From the NCBI RefSeq assembly GCF_900106035.1, contig NZ_FNUC01000004.1, forward strand, positions 2,232,001 to 2,296,000: DNA of 64,000 nucleotides, in the 5' to 3' direction. The translations under genes and the position numbers were made by a program. The stretch is from Jiangella alba (lineage in GTDB: Bacteria > Actinomycetota > Actinomycetes > Jiangellales > Jiangellaceae). Of the stretch, positions 16,632 to 27,328 are shown in pieces (position 1 is the stretch's first letter; every line of letters starts with the position of its first letter). A model generated the notes under the pieces. The model had not been told where the DNA came from and ran no database searches. It saw only the letters and a list, made by a program, of their open reading frames with translations.

Positions 16632-17861
16632 CTAGGACATCGACGAACCGAGCATGCCGTGCGGGTCGATGACGTACTTGCGGGCCGCGCCGCGGTCGAA
16701 CTCCGTGTAGCCCTCCGGAGCCCGGTCCAGCGGGATGACCGTGGCATTCACGTTCCGCGCGATGGGCGCGCGGTCGTGCAGGATCGCCTCCATGAGGTAG
16801 TGGTTGTACTTCATCACCGGGCACTGACCAGTGGTGAACGACAGCGACTTCGCCCAGCCGAGCCCCAGCCTGATCGACAGCGAACCGACCTTCGCCGCGT
16901 CGTCGCCTGCGCCCGGGTCGCCCGTCACGTACAGACCCGGGATACCGACGGCGCCGCCGGCCCTGGTGACGTCCATGACGGCGTTCAGGACCGTCGCCGG
17001 CCGCTCGGCCTGCGCGTCGGCCCCGTGCCCGCGGGCCTCGAACCCGACCGCGTCGACCGCGCAGTCGACCTCCGGCTCGCCGCCGAGGATCTGGGCGATC
17101 TGCTCCTTCGGGTCGCCCATCGACACGTCGACGGTCTCGCAGCCGAACGAGCGGGCCTGCGCCAGCCGCTCCTGCTGCAGGTCCGCGACGATGACCACGG
17201 ACGCGCCGAGCAGGAACGCCGACGTCGCCGCGGCCAGTCCGACCGGCCCGGCGCCGGCGATGTACACCGACGTGCCCGGCTTCACCCCGGCCGTCACGCA
17301 GCCGTGGAATCCGGTCGGGAAGATGTCGGCCAGCATCGCGAGGTCGAGGATCTTCGCCATGGCCTTGTCGCGGTCGGGGAACTTCAGCAGGTTCCAGTCC
17401 GCGTACGGCGTCAGGACGTACTCGGCCTGCCCGCCGACCCAGCCGCCCATGTCGACGTACCCGTAGGCCGATCCCGGCCGGTCCGGGTTGACGTTCAGGC
17501 AGACGCCGGTCTTGCCCTCCTTGCAGTTGCGGCACCGGCCGCAGGCGATGTTGAACGGTACTGAGACGAGGTCGCCGACCTTGATGAACTCGACCCCGGG
17601 TCCGACCTCGACCACCTCGCCGGTGATCTCGTGGCCGAGCGCGAGTCCTTCGGGCGCGGTGGTGCGGCCGCGGACCATGTGCTGGTCGCTGCCGCAGATG
17701 TTGGTGGCGACCACCTTGAGGATCGCCGCGTGGCTGAGTTGACGGCCCACGTTGGCCGGGTTGACCCCCGGGCCGTCCTGTAGTTCGAAGGTCGGATAGG
17801 CGATTGACTCGACCTCGACGTGGCCAGGCCCCCGGTAGATGACTGCTCTGTTTCCAGGCAC
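16632..17861 (-). CDS. fdhA: Glutathione-independent formaldehyde dehydrogenase-like zinc alcohol dehydrogenase
   Basis: 409 residues, the length and layout of Pseudomonas FdhA rather than ordinary 340-residue alcohol dehydrogenases. Catalytic zinc: NICGSDQHMVRG (Cys) and GHEITGEVVEVG (His-Glu). Structural zinc: CGRCRNCKEGKTGVC. The NAD Rossmann motif is AGAGPVGLAAA. The long insert with DAVGFEARGHGADAQ and GIPGLYVTGDPGA is typical of FdhA, which keeps NAD tightly bound and oxidises formaldehyde to formate. It is the only gene in its transcription unit; one-carbon detoxification is the likely role. Confidence 0.88.
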   Translation of the reverse strand: MPGNRAVIYRGPGHVEVESIAYPTFELQDGPGVNPANVGRQLSHAAILKVVATNICGSDQHMVRGRTTAPEGLALGHEITGEVVEVGPGVEFIKVGDLVSVPFNIACGRCRNCKEGKTGVCLNVNPDRPGSAYGYVDMGGWVGGQAEYVLTPYADWNLLKFPDRDKAMAKILDLAMLADIFPTGFHGCVTAGVKPGTSVYIAGAGPVGLAAATSAFLLGASVVIVADLQQERLAQARSFGCETVDVSMGDPKEQIAQILGGEPEVDCAVDAVGFEARGHGADAQAERPATVLNAVMDVTRAGGAVGIPGLYVTGDPGAGDDAAKVGSLSIRLGLGWAKSLSFTTGQCPVMKYNHYLMEAILHDRAPIARNVNATVIPLDRAPEGYTEFDRGAARKYVIDPHGMLGSSMS

Positions 17862-18001
17862 GGCCTCTGCTCCCTCCCTCTCGTGGCGGATGCGCCGAAC
17901 GAGTGGTCACCTCACGGGAACAGGGCGGCTCACTCGCCCGGTTTCTCCAACGTAGACCCGGTGCCGGGGGCGGTGTCAATCGAGTCCGCCGGGTGGTGCG
18001 G

Positions 18002-18772
18002 TCAGGCCGCTGGGAGCGCGCGGGGCCCTTCGTCGGCGCGGACGGCGACGGCGATGCGGCGTGCCGCGCGGCTGGCCCGCTGCCGGGCGGCGGCCCAGCT
18101 GATGCCGGCCCGCTCGGCCGCGGCGGCCCCGCCCTCGACGCCGGGAGCGGGCGCGTAGATGTCGAGCAGCAGCCGCGCGTCGGCGACGCTGACCGCCTTC
18201 GCGTCGACCGCCCATGCGAGCAGTTCGGTGAGGCCGGTGTCCGCGGTGTCGCCGGCGCCGATGCCGGCGACCGCCGCCAGCACGTCCGGTTCGGCGGGTG
18301 TCTCGGTGCGGCGGTGCGCCAGCTCGCGGCTGACCACGCCGAGGGTGTCCATGGCGAGGTTCGCCGCCACCCTCGCCGGCCGCCGTGTCGTCGGGTACGT
18401 CGCGATGACGGTCCACAGCGCGGCGACCGCCGCGTGCTCGAGCGCCTCCCGGCTGTCGCGGCCCGCGTGGCCGGCCGCGATGCGGATGGCCTTGCCGAGC
18501 ATGAGCTGCAGCACGGTCCGCCCCGCCAGCGGGTCGCCGGCGTGCGCCAGCCGGAGCAGCGCGATGAGGACGGCGTCGGCGCCGCCCGCCGCGGCCACCG
18601 CGGCCTCGACGTCGGCGAGACGGCGGCAGCCGGACAGGGCCGGCTCGGCCGCCGCCCAGCGGGCGACCGCGTCAGGCTGCCCGCCGGCGCGCAGCCGGTC
18701 CCACTCGTCGTTGAGCCGGCCGGCCACGCCGGTCCCGGTCTGTCGCCGCGCTCCCGTGATCGTGACGCTCAT
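18002..18772 (-). CDS. Hypothetical protein with sigma-region-4-like C-terminal HTH
   Basis: 256 residues, Ala-rich and helical, with no membrane segment. The C-terminal piece VSVADARLLLDIYA...AAAERAGISWAAARQRASRAARRIA has the spacing of a sigma-70 region 4 helix-turn-helix, and LTELLAWAVDAKAVS precedes it. Similar proteins occur in actinobacteria as lone sigma-like or phage-derived regulators; I cannot place it in a named family. ATG at 18772 lies just downstream of the long palindrome at 18884-18946. Confidence 0.65.
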   Translation of the reverse strand: MSVTITGARRQTGTGVAGRLNDEWDRLRAGGQPDAVARWAAAEPALSGCRRLADVEAAVAAAGGADAVLIALLRLAHAGDPLAGRTVLQLMLGKAIRIAAGHAGRDSREALEHAAVAALWTVIATYPTTRRPARVAANLAMDTLGVVSRELAHRRTETPAEPDVLAAVAGIGAGDTADTGLTELLAWAVDAKAVSVADARLLLDIYAPAPGVEGGAAAAERAGISWAAARQRASRAARRIAVAVRADEGPRALPAA

Positions 18773-18883
18773 GCGTCCCAGGTTGGGCGGCGGCTCTTGC
18801 CCGCAACCTTGCCCTCAGGCTCGTGACCAGCTGGGCAATGGTTGCCCGGCTCGGCCGACGACCCACGGACAGGTCGCAGCGCC

Positions 18884-18946
18884 CTTTGCAATGAGCACCA
18901 ATACGCACCATGGGCTGAGTGGTGCGTATTGGTGCTCATTGCAAAG
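18884..18946. repeat. Perfect 27-bp stem palindrome, copy 1
   Basis: Arms 18884-18910 and 18920-18946 are exactly complementary; loop TGGGCTGAG. The outer arm reads CTTTGCAATGAGCACC. It begins 36 bp downstream of the CysC-like gene stop, where it could end transcription. A second element with the same arms, apart from a three-base block changed on both sides, is at 21023-21089. Confidence 0.85.
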
Positions 18947-18981
18947 CGGCCGCACAGTGCTGCCGACCAGCGACGACGACC

Positions 18982-20277
18982 TCAGAGCCGTCCGCCCTGG
19001 TCGAGCAGCGTGATCACGGCGTCGCGGGCCGCGGTGACCGACAGGCCGGTGGTGTCGAGCACGAGGTCGGCGTCGCCGGGCTCCTCGTAGGGGCTGGAGA
19101 TGCCGGTGAACTCCGCGATCTCGCCGGCCCGGGCGCGCGCGTAGAGACCCTTGCGGTCGCGCCGCTCGCACTCGGCCAGCGGGGTGGCGACGTGGATCAG
19201 CAGGAAGTCGCCGTGGGCCTCGGCCAGCGCGCGGACCCGGGCCCGGGTGGCGGCGAACGGGGCGATCGGCGCGCACACCGCGACGCCGCCGTGCTTGGCG
19301 ATCTCGGCCGCGACGAAGCCGATGCGTTCGACGTTGCGGTCGCGGTCCTCCTTGGAGAACCCGAGCCCGGCGGAGAGGTTGCGCCGCACGACGTCGCCGT
19401 CGAGGAGGGTGACGGTGCGGGTGCCGATCTCGGCGATGCGGTCGGTGACGGCGCGCGCGATGGTCGACTTGCCCGACCCCGACAGCCCGGTGAACAACAG
19501 CACCAGCCCGCGCTCCTGCGGCAGCGGCCGCCACCGCCGCCACGCGTGCCGGCTGGCGGGCGGCCAGTCGGGCGGCTCGGCGGCGGTGCCGTCGAGCCAG
19601 TCGTGCAGATCCTGCGGCGACGGCGGCTGCGCGGGCACGACGCGGGTGCCGCCGTAGGCGACGGCGATGCGCTCGGCCAGTTCGTCGTCGCGGTCGTCGC
19701 CGTACTGGGGCGCCGGGACGACGACCAGCTCGGCGCGGCGGCCGTCGCGGCGCAGCCGGTCGCGCAGCGTCAGCGTCGCGGAGACGACGTCGGCGGCGTC
19801 CGGCCCGGGCACGGCGCGCGGCCCGTCCAGCACGATCAGCAGCACCGGCTGCCCGGCCTTCGCCGTGGCGGCCTCGAGCGTGCGCAGGTCGACGGGGTCG
19901 CGGGTCACGACGACGGCGGCGCCGGCGGCCTTCGCCCGTCCCGGCGCGCGCCGCAGCCCCGCGTACGCCCCGCGCGGCTCGTCGTCGTCCGTGGCGGGCA
20001 CCGCGCGGCGCACCGTCCCCTTCACCGTCAGCCGGCGCTTGCGGGTGGCCGCGGACTCGACGGTGAGGACGGCGACCGGTGCGCCCTCGGCGTCGGTGAC
20101 GGTGAGCTCGGTGCCCGGCGCCGGCTTCTTGCCGGGCAGCGGATCGAGTTCGACGGCGACGGCGGGCGGCGCCGCGGCGGAGCCGGGCACGGCGATGCCC
20201 AGGAGCGCGAGCTCGAGGACGGTGAGGGTGATCGGATCGGGGGTCAGAGCGGGACCGGAGGTCGGTTCGGCGGCCAC
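18982..20277 (-). CDS. cysC: APS-kinase (CysC) domain protein with degenerate sulfurylase-like N-terminus
   Basis: 431 residues. The last 190 form a complete adenylylsulfate kinase: P-loop [69 protein letters not shown]. CysC makes PAPS from APS and ATP. The first 240 residues (ELALLGI..., [22 protein letters not shown]) recall the PUA-like and catalytic parts of ATP sulfurylase in single-chain sulfurylase/kinase proteins. The sulfurylase H-x-x-H nucleotide motif is not seen, so that half is probably inactive or regulatory. GTG start at 20277 without a good ribosome site. No other sulfate genes are adjacent. Confidence 0.82.
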   Translation of the reverse strand: MAAEPTSGPALTPDPITLTVLELALLGIAVPGSAAAPPAVAVELDPLPGKKPAPGTELTVTDAEGAPVAVLTVESAATRKRRLTVKGTVRRAVPATDDDEPRGAYAGLRRAPGRAKAAGAAVVVTRDPVDLRTLEAATAKAGQPVLLIVLDGPRAVPGPDAADVVSATLTLRDRLRRDGRRAELVVVPAPQYGDDRDDELAERIAVAYGGTRVVPAQPPSPQDLHDWLDGTAAEPPDWPPASRHAWRRWRPLPQERGLVLLFTGLSGSGKSTIARAVTDRIAEIGTRTVTLLDGDVVRRNLSAGLGFSKEDRDRNVERIGFVAAEIAKHGGVAVCAPIAPFAATRARVRALAEAHGDFLLIHVATPLAECERRDRKGLYARARAGEIAEFTGISSPYEEPGDADLVLDTTGLSVTAARDAVITLLDQGGRL

Positions 20278-20320
20278 GGCGCACAGCTTAGGCGGCCGGC
20301 CGGCCGCCCTCGACTCCGTC

Positions 20321-20977
20321 TCAGCCCGCCAGCCGCCTCACCGCGTCGGCGACCGGGACGTCGCCGCCGACCAGTTCCAGCGTCAGCCGCGCGGTGCCCG
20401 GTTCGTCCAGCAGCGCCAGCAGCACGGCGGCGACGTCGTCGCGGCTGACGCTGCCGCGCGGGACCGACCGCGCCAGCCGCACCGTCCCGCTGCCGGCGTC
20501 GTTCGTGAGGGCGCCGGGCCGCAGCACCGTCCAGTCGAGGTCGCGCCGGCGCAGGTCGGCCTCGCTCTTGCCCTTGGCCGTCAGGTACACCTGGAAGACG
20601 TCGTCGGGGTCGGCCGGCGGCTCGGTGGTGGCGCGCATCGCCGAGACCATCAGGTAGCGCCGCACCCCGGCCAGCTCGGCGGCGTCGGCCAGCAGCGCCG
20701 CCGCACCGCGGTCGACGGTGTCCTTGCGGGCCGCGCCGCTGCCCGGCCCGGCGCCGGCCGCGAACACGACGGCGTCGGCGCCGCGCACCTCGGCGGCCAG
20801 CTCGTCCACCGTCGCCTTCTCCAGGTCGACGACGACCGCCGTGGCGCCGTTCGACGCGAGGTCGCCGGCCTGCTCGGGACTACGGATGAGGCCCACCGCG
20901 GTGTCGCCACGCATGGTGAGCAGCCGTTCCAGCCGGAGCGCGATCTGCCCGTGTCCGCCAGCGATGACCACCTGCAT
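20321..20977 (-). CDS. Atypical SDR / NAD(P)-binding protein
   Basis: 218 residues. The start [20 protein letters not shown] gives the Rossmann motif G-x-H-G-x-[28 protein letters not shown] and YLMVSAM follow, and [15 protein letters not shown] is the hallmark of NmrA/YwnB-like atypical SDRs that lack the Tyr-x3-Lys site. ATG at 20977 is chosen because the fold starts there; the upstream in-frame part is the palindrome at 21023-21089. It precedes the CysC gene by 43 bp and may share its transcript. Substrate unknown. Confidence 0.82.
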   Translation of the reverse strand: MQVVIAGGHGQIALRLERLLTMRGDTAVGLIRSPEQAGDLASNGATAVVVDLEKATVDELAAEVRGADAVVFAAGAGPGSGAARKDTVDRGAAALLADAAELAGVRRYLMVSAMRATTEPPADPDDVFQVYLTAKGKSEADLRRRDLDWTVLRPGALTNDAGSGTVRLARSVPRGSVSRDDVAAVLLALLDEPGTARLTLELVGGDVPVADAVRRLAG

Positions 20978-21022
20978 TGGCCGTACGTTAGCCGATGCCT
21001 GTCGGCCGGGGCCGGTGCTGTG

Positions 21023-21089
21023 CCCTTTGCAATGAGCACCTCCACGCACCGGCCGTGCGGTGGTGCGTGGAGGTGCTCATTGCAAAGGG
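21023..21089. repeat. Perfect 28-bp stem palindrome, copy 2
   Basis: Arms 21023-21050 and 21062-21089 are exactly complementary; 11-base loop. Outer arm CCCTTTGCAATGAGCACC, then TCC where copy 1 has AAT, with the matching change (GGA for ATT) in the other arm. It lies between divergent genes (SDR and tdh), so it is not a simple 3' terminator. Confidence 0.85.
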
Positions 21090-21163
21090 GCCGAACACCC
21101 CTTCCGACCAGCGCCGTTGGCGCCACCTCCGGCCACGTCGGCGGGTGCGTTACGCTCGCGCGA

Positions 21164-22195
21164 GTGAGAGCACTGGTCAAGGTCGCACCCGGCGCCGGGC
21201 TGGAACTGACCGACGTCCCGATGCCGGTGGCCGGTGCGGGCGAGGCGCTGGTCCGAGTCCTGCGCACCGGCATCTGCGGCACCGATCTGCACATCGTGAG
21301 CTGGGACCCGTGGGCGCAGGCGAACGTCCGCCCGCCGCTGATCGTCGGCCACGAGTTCGTCGGCGAGGTGGTCGAGGTCGGCCCGGGCAGCCGCGGTGTC
21401 CAGGTGGGCGACCTCGTCAGCGGCGAGGGCCACATCGTCTGCGAGCGGTGCCGGCACTGCCGCGCCGGGCAGCGGCACCTGTGCCCCAACACCGAGGGCA
21501 TCGGCGTCAACCGCGACGGCGCGTTCGCGGAGTACATCGTCATGCCGGCCGGCAACCTGTGGCGGCACCCCGACGGCATCGACCTCGACGCCGCCGCGAT
21601 CTTCGACCCGTTCGGCAACGCCGTCCACACCGCGCTGAAGTTCCCCGTGCACGGCGAGGACGTGCTGGTGGCCGGCGCCGGGCCCATCGGCATCATGGCC
21701 GCGCTCGTCGCCCGGCACGCCGGCGCCCGCAACGTCGTCCTCACCGACGTCAACCCGTACCGCCTCGAACTGGCCGAGCGCCTCGGCGCCGGCACCACCG
21801 TCGACGTCCGGTCGACGACGCTGGAGGAGGTGCGGCAGCGGCTGGGCATGGCCGAGGGGTTCGACGTCGGCATGGAGATGTCGGGCGACCCCATCGCGCT
21901 GCACGACATGATCGAGGGCATGGCCAACGGCGGGCGCATCGCCATGCTCGGCCTGCCGTCGAAGGAGAGCAGCGTCGACTGGTCGCGCATCGTGCTGCGC
22001 ATGATCACCATCAGCGGCATCTACGGCCGGGAGATGTACGAGACGTGGTACCAGGCGTCCGTCCTGGTCGCCGCCGGCGTCGACATCTCCCGCGTCGTCA
22101 CGCACCGGTTCGCCAGCGACCAGCACGAGGCGGCGTTCGAGGCGGCGGCCAGCGGGCACAGTGGCAAGGTCATCATCGAGTGGGCGCAGCGGTAG
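21164..22195 (+). CDS. tdh: L-threonine 3-dehydrogenase
   Basis: 343 residues, close to the usual 341. GTG at 21164. Catalytic zinc site [15 protein letters not shown] (the Tdh-specific form) with [12 protein letters not shown]; structural zinc [27 protein letters not shown]; Rossmann [32 protein letters not shown] near the end. Oxidises L-threonine to 2-amino-3-ketobutyrate with NAD. Thirteen bases separate it from kbl, whose product takes the next step, so the pair forms one catabolic operon. Confidence 0.95.
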   Translation: MRALVKVAPGAGLELTDVPMPVAGAGEALVRVLRTGICGTDLHIVSWDPWAQANVRPPLIVGHEFVGEVVEVGPGSRGVQVGDLVSGEGHIVCERCRHCRAGQRHLCPNTEGIGVNRDGAFAEYIVMPAGNLWRHPDGIDLDAAAIFDPFGNAVHTALKFPVHGEDVLVAGAGPIGIMAALVARHAGARNVVLTDVNPYRLELAERLGAGTTVDVRSTTLEEVRQRLGMAEGFDVGMEMSGDPIALHDMIEGMANGGRIAMLGLPSKESSVDWSRIVLRMITISGIYGREMYETWYQASVLVAAGVDISRVVTHRFASDQHEAAFEAAASGHSGKVIIEWAQR

Positions 22196-22208
22196 CGGGA
22201 GGACGGCC

Positions 22209-23390
<1,182 letters not shown>

Positions 23391-23875
23391 CGCGCGCCGG
23401 GACCCGCTTCCACCTCGACGTCGTCGCCGTGCAGCGGCTCGCCGCAGTGTGAGCAGCGCACCTCGGCGTGCACGTGCTCGCCGCAGCCGCGGTGGCGCAG
23501 CAGCACCGGCGGACCGGCCGCGCCCGCCGTCCAGCGGTCGCCCCAGGTGGTGATCGCCATCAGCACCTCGGTCAGCTCCAGCCCCTTCGGCGTGAGCGCG
23601 TACTCGTGCCGCGGTGGCCGGTCGGAGTACTGACGGCGCTCCAGCACGCCCTGCCCGACCAGCCAGGCCAGCCGCTCGGTGAGCACCTTGCGGGAGATGC
23701 CGAGGTCGCGCTGCAGCTCGTCGAAGCGGCGCAGCCCGACCCACACGTCACGGATGATCAGCGGCGACCACGGCTCGCCCGCGACGGCCAGCGTCCGGGC
23801 GATCGAGCAGGCCATGTCGCCGAAGTCGGTGCGCTGCATGCCGCCTCCTCGGTCAGTTGCTTGAAGGAACTTACT

Positions 23876-23902
23876 ACGCTAGCGTCCGTTCCCTCAAGGA
23901 AC
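23876..23902. promoter_or_regulatory. Operator-like palindromes between hxlR-type and oxidase genes
   Basis: ACGCTAGCGT (23876-23885) is a perfect 10-bp palindrome; GTTCC-CTCAA-GGAAC (23888-23902) is a 5-5-5 dyad. AAGGAACTT at 23864-23872 repeats half of the latter. Together they fill the gap between the divergent genes and probably bind the HxlR protein. Confidence 0.5.
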
Positions 23903-23921
23903 TCACGACCGAGGAGGCGCC

Positions 23922-24431
23922 ATGAGCCCGACCGCCGAGCTGCTCTTCCGGCCCGAGGACGCCACGCCGATGAGCACCGACGAGGCCGACCTACTGCCCT
24001 GGCCGGTCGCCGCCGAACTGCTGGCGGCCGTCCCGAAGTACTGGCTGGCGACGGGGCGGGCGGACGGCCGGCCGCACGTCATGCCGGTGCTCGGCGTCTG
24101 GCTGGGCGGCACGCTGGCCGTCAGCAGCCGGCCGGGGTCGGTCAAGGCGCGCAACCTGCGCCGCGACGGCGACTGCGTCGTCACGGCGGCGACCGACGGC
24201 GGCGACCTCGTCGTCGAGGGCACCGCCGTGCACGTCACCGGCGCCGCCCGGCAGCGCGAGCTGGCCGCCGCGTTCGCCGCGAAGTACGACTGGCGGTTCG
24301 GGCTGCGCGACGGCCGGGTCTACGACGACTCCCTGCCCGGCTCGCCGGAGTACGCGTTCTTCGAGATCACCCCGGCGAAGGGGTTCGGCTACGGCGCCGA
24401 CGGGCTGACGGCGACCCGCTGGCGGTTCTGA
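23922..24431 (+). CDS. PNPOx-like flavin/F420-binding split-barrel protein
   Basis: 169 residues of the pyridoxamine-phosphate-oxidase-like split barrel: YWLATGRADGRPHVMPVLGVWLGGTLAVSSRPGSVKARNLRRDGDCVVTAA and a late EITPAKGFGYG. Actinobacterial members bind FMN, F420 or haem and reduce or bind small molecules; which cofactor applies is not clear. GAGGAGGCGCC lies before the ATG. Regulated with the HxlR gene it diverges from. Its last 43 bases overlap the convergent MMPL gene. Confidence 0.82.
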   Translation: MSPTAELLFRPEDATPMSTDEADLLPWPVAAELLAAVPKYWLATGRADGRPHVMPVLGVWLGGTLAVSSRPGSVKARNLRRDGDCVVTAATDGGDLVVEGTAVHVTGAARQRELAAAFAAKYDWRFGLRDGRVYDDSLPGSPEYAFFEITPAKGFGYGADGLTATRWRF

Positions 24432-26584
24432 TCGGCCAGCGCGTCGGTGAGCCGGGCGCCCTCGATGTCGACGTTCGGCAGCAGCCGGTCCAGCCAGCGC
24501 GGCAGCCACCACGCGCGGTCGCCGACCAGCGCGAGCACCGCCGGCACCATCGTCATGCGCACCACGAACGCGTCGATGGCGATCGCGAAGGCCAGCGCGA
24601 ACCCCAGCTGCCTGATGTCGGCCGCCTCGTTCAGCACGAACCCGCCGAACACGCTGATCATGATGATCGCCGCCGCCGTGACCACCCGCGCGCCGTGCCC
24701 GAACCCGGTGGTGACGGCGCGGACGGCCGGCTCGCCGTGCACGTACGCCTCGCGCATGCGCGTCACCAGGAACACCTCGTAGTCCATGGCCAGGCCGAAC
24801 ACGATGCCGACGACGATGATCGGCAGCATGCTGTTGATCATGCCGACCTCGTCGACGCCGAGGCCGGTGAGCCAGCCCCACTGGAACGCCGCGACCATCG
24901 CGCCGAACGTCGCCGCCATCGTCAGCAGGAACCCGAGCGTCGCCTTCACCGGCACCACCAGTGACCGGAACGCCAGCATCAGCAGCACGAACGACAGCCC
25001 GACGACGACCAGCAGGTACGGGAGCAGCGCGTCCGACATCCGCTCGGAGAAGTCGATGTACAGCGCGGTCAGCCCGGTGACGAGGACGGTCGTCCCGGCG
25101 GGCGCGCCGGGCCCGGCCAGCTCGGCTCGGATCGCCTCGACCAGCCGCTCGGTGTCCGCGTCGGACGGGCCGCTGGCGGGGACGACGGTGACGACGGCGG
25201 TGCGGCCGGCCTCGTCGACCTCCGGCGGCGCGACCATCGCGACACCGTCGAAACCCTGCAGGTCCCCGGCGACCTCGGCGGCCGCGGCCTCGGCGCCCTC
25301 GCCGTCGACGATCACTATGAGCGGGCCGTTGAAGCCCGGCCCGAACCCCTCGACGGTGAGGTCGTAGGCCTGCCGCTGGCTGGTGTCGGCCGGGTAGGTG
25401 CCCTCGTCGGGCAGGCCGAACCGGGCGTCCAGCACCGGCAGTGCGAGCACCGCGAGGCCGGCGACGCTCGCCGTCAGCGCCACCACCGGGTGCCGGGTGA
25501 CGACGCCGGCCCACCGCCGGCTCAGCCGCGGCGCGTCGTCGTCCTCCGGGTCGGTGGCCCGCGACCGCAGCCCCGGCAGCCGCGCCAGCATCCGCCGTCC
25601 GGCGAACCCGAACAGCGCCGGCAGCAGGGTGAGCGCGATGACGACGGCGATCGCGACGGTGAGCGCGGCGGCCAGGCCCATCTCCGTCAGCATGGGGATG
25701 CCGACGACGGACAGCCCGGCCAGCGCGATCACGACGGTGAGCCCGGCGAACACGACCGCGGTGCCGGCGGTGCCGATGGCCCGGCCGGCCGCTTCGTCGC
25801 CGGGCCGGCCGGTGGCCAGCTCGTGCCGGTACCGCGACGCGATGAACAGCGCGTAGTCGATGCCGACGGCCAGCCCCAGCATCGTGGCGAGGATCGGCGT
25901 GATCGTGCTGAGGTCGACGAACGACGTGGCCGCCGTGACCAGTGCGACGCCGACGCCCACCCCGATGACGCCGGTCAGCAGCGGCATGCCGGCCGCGAGC
26001 AGCGACCCGAACGTCAGGACCAGCACCAGTGCGGCGACGGCGATGCCGAGCAGCTCACTGCCCAGTTCGGGCTCCGGCTCGGCCGCGGTGCCGGCCAGTT
26101 CGACCCGCAGGCCGGAGTCGCCGGCGGTCTCGACGGCGTGCTCGAGCGTCTCGCGGGTCTCGGTCTCCATCGAGAAGAAGTCGACGGCGTAGGTGACTTC
26201 GGCCAGCGCGATGCGGCCGTCCTCGGACACCAGGCCCGACGTGAACGGGTCGGTCACGCCGGCCACCTGCGGCCCGGCCTCGATCTCCGCGACGGCGCCG
26301 GCGATGGCCTGCTGGTGCTCCGGGTCGGTGACGGCGCCGCCGTCGGGCGCCGCGAACACCAGCCGCGCCGCCGCGCCGTCCGGCGAGGAGCCGGGGAAGC
26401 GCTCCTGCAGCAGGTCGAACGCCTCCTGCGACTCGGTGCCCGGGATCGCGAACGAGTCCGCCGTCGAGTTGGACAGCGTCGCGGCGGCCACTCCGGCCAG
26501 TGCGATGACCACCAGCCAGACGGCCCCGACCAGGCGGCGGCTCCGGTACGAGAACCGCCCGATCCGGTAGAGCAGGGTTGCCAC
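24389..26584 (-). CDS. MMPL/RND-family transporter
   Basis: 731 residues with the duplicated MMPL plan: one N-terminal helix, a soluble domain (about 40-180), five helices, then the same again. The two conserved TM4 motifs are LGLAVGIDYALFIASRYRHE and FGLAMDYEVFLVTRMREA; their Asp residues carry the proton relay of the family. GTG at 26584 follows GGAGG. Members export lipids, siderophores or drugs across the cytoplasmic membrane. No partner gene identifies the cargo. The upstream gap (26585-26751) is AT-rich with CTCTG-TTTT-CTGAGAG, a weak dyad. Confidence 0.88.
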   Translation of the reverse strand: MATLLYRIGRFSYRSRRLVGAVWLVVIALAGVAAATLSNSTADSFAIPGTESQEAFDLLQERFPGSSPDGAAARLVFAAPDGGAVTDPEHQQAIAGAVAEIEAGPQVAGVTDPFTSGLVSEDGRIALAEVTYAVDFFSMETETRETLEHAVETAGDSGLRVELAGTAAEPEPELGSELLGIAVAALVLVLTFGSLLAAGMPLLTGVIGVGVGVALVTAATSFVDLSTITPILATMLGLAVGIDYALFIASRYRHELATGRPGDEAAGRAIGTAGTAVVFAGLTVVIALAGLSVVGIPMLTEMGLAAALTVAIAVVIALTLLPALFGFAGRRMLARLPGLRSRATDPEDDDAPRLSRRWAGVVTRHPVVALTASVAGLAVLALPVLDARFGLPDEGTYPADTSQRQAYDLTVEGFGPGFNGPLIVIVDGEGAEAAAAEVAGDLQGFDGVAMVAPPEVDEAGRTAVVTVVPASGPSDADTERLVEAIRAELAGPGAPAGTTVLVTGLTALYIDFSERMSDALLPYLLVVVGLSFVLLMLAFRSLVVPVKATLGFLLTMAATFGAMVAAFQWGWLTGLGVDEVGMINSMLPIIVVGIVFGLAMDYEVFLVTRMREAYVHGEPAVRAVTTGFGHGARVVTAAAIIMISVFGGFVLNEAADIRQLGFALAFAIAIDAFVVRMTMVPAVLALVGDRAWWLPRWLDRLLPNVDIEGARLTDALADQNRQRVAVSPSAP

Positions 26585-26751
26585 GACAGCCTCCGACAGT
26601 CACTCGTCTTAGAACGTCTCTGTTTTCTGAGAGTAACTATCAGATTGGCGGGAGCGCAAGAACCGATCAGGTTTCGAGAAGCGGCGGCCCCGGTCCGCTC
26701 CATAGCCTGGAGACGTCAGAGCAGCTCACCCACGGGGAGGAGTCGTCAGAG

Positions 26752-27195
26752 ATGAACACGAAGCAGACCGGCGGTGCGTACGAGGGGTTCGACGAGGCCG
26801 AGCGCGCGGCGATGAAGGAGCGCGCCACGGAGCTCAAGAAGGGCAGGAAGACCAAGGCCGATCCCGAGGCCGACCTGCTGGAGAAGATCGCCGAGATGCC
26901 CAGCGACGACCGCGTCCTCGCCGAGCGGCTGCACGAGCTGATCAGCGCCGAGGTGCCCGAGCTGACGCCGCGCACGTGGTACGGGCAGCCCGCCTACGCC
27001 AAGGGCGGCAAGGTCATCTGCTTCTTCCAGGCCGCGGCCAAGTTCGGCACCGAGTACGCGACGTTCGGCTTCAATGAGGCGCCGCTGCTCGACAACGGCA
27101 CCATGTGGCCCACCGCCTTCGGCATCACCCGGCTCACGTCCGAGGACGAGAAGCTGCTGATCTCGCTGGTGAAGAAGGCTGCCGGAGTGGCCTAG
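26752..27195 (+). CDS. DUF1801-family (YdhG/YjbR-like) protein
   Basis: 147 residues. N-terminal half is charged and helical (MKERATELKKGRKTKADPEADLLEKI); the C-terminal half carries the iron-chaperone-like DUF1801 fold (TPRTWYGQPAYAKGGKVICFFQAAAKFGTEYATFGF...LDNGTMWPTAFGI). ATG at 26752 follows GGGGAGGAG. Single gene, convergent with the M20 peptidase. Cellular role is not established for the family. Confidence 0.82.
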   Translation: MNTKQTGGAYEGFDEAERAAMKERATELKKGRKTKADPEADLLEKIAEMPSDDRVLAERLHELISAEVPELTPRTWYGQPAYAKGGKVICFFQAAAKFGTEYATFGFNEAPLLDNGTMWPTAFGITRLTSEDEKLLISLVKKAAGVA

Positions 27196-27219
27196 GGGTG
27201 AGGGATCACGATCCGGCGA

Positions 27220-27256
27220 GGTGACATGAGTGCCAACAGTTGACGGTCACGTCACC
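27220..27256. terminator. Hairpin between convergent genes
   Basis: GGTGAC (27220) pairs with GTCACC (27251), enclosing the 4-bp dyad CAAC-A-GTTG at 27234-27242. It starts 24 bp after the DUF1801 stop, so it is a plausible bidirectional terminator. The CAAC-W-GTTG core recurs at 33517 and 50596. Confidence 0.4.
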
Positions 27257-27328
27257 CCCTCGACAGACAGCTCAGGCCCATGGCCGATCACCTCACCGAC
27301 AACCCGCCGACATCGGACTCGAGCGAAG

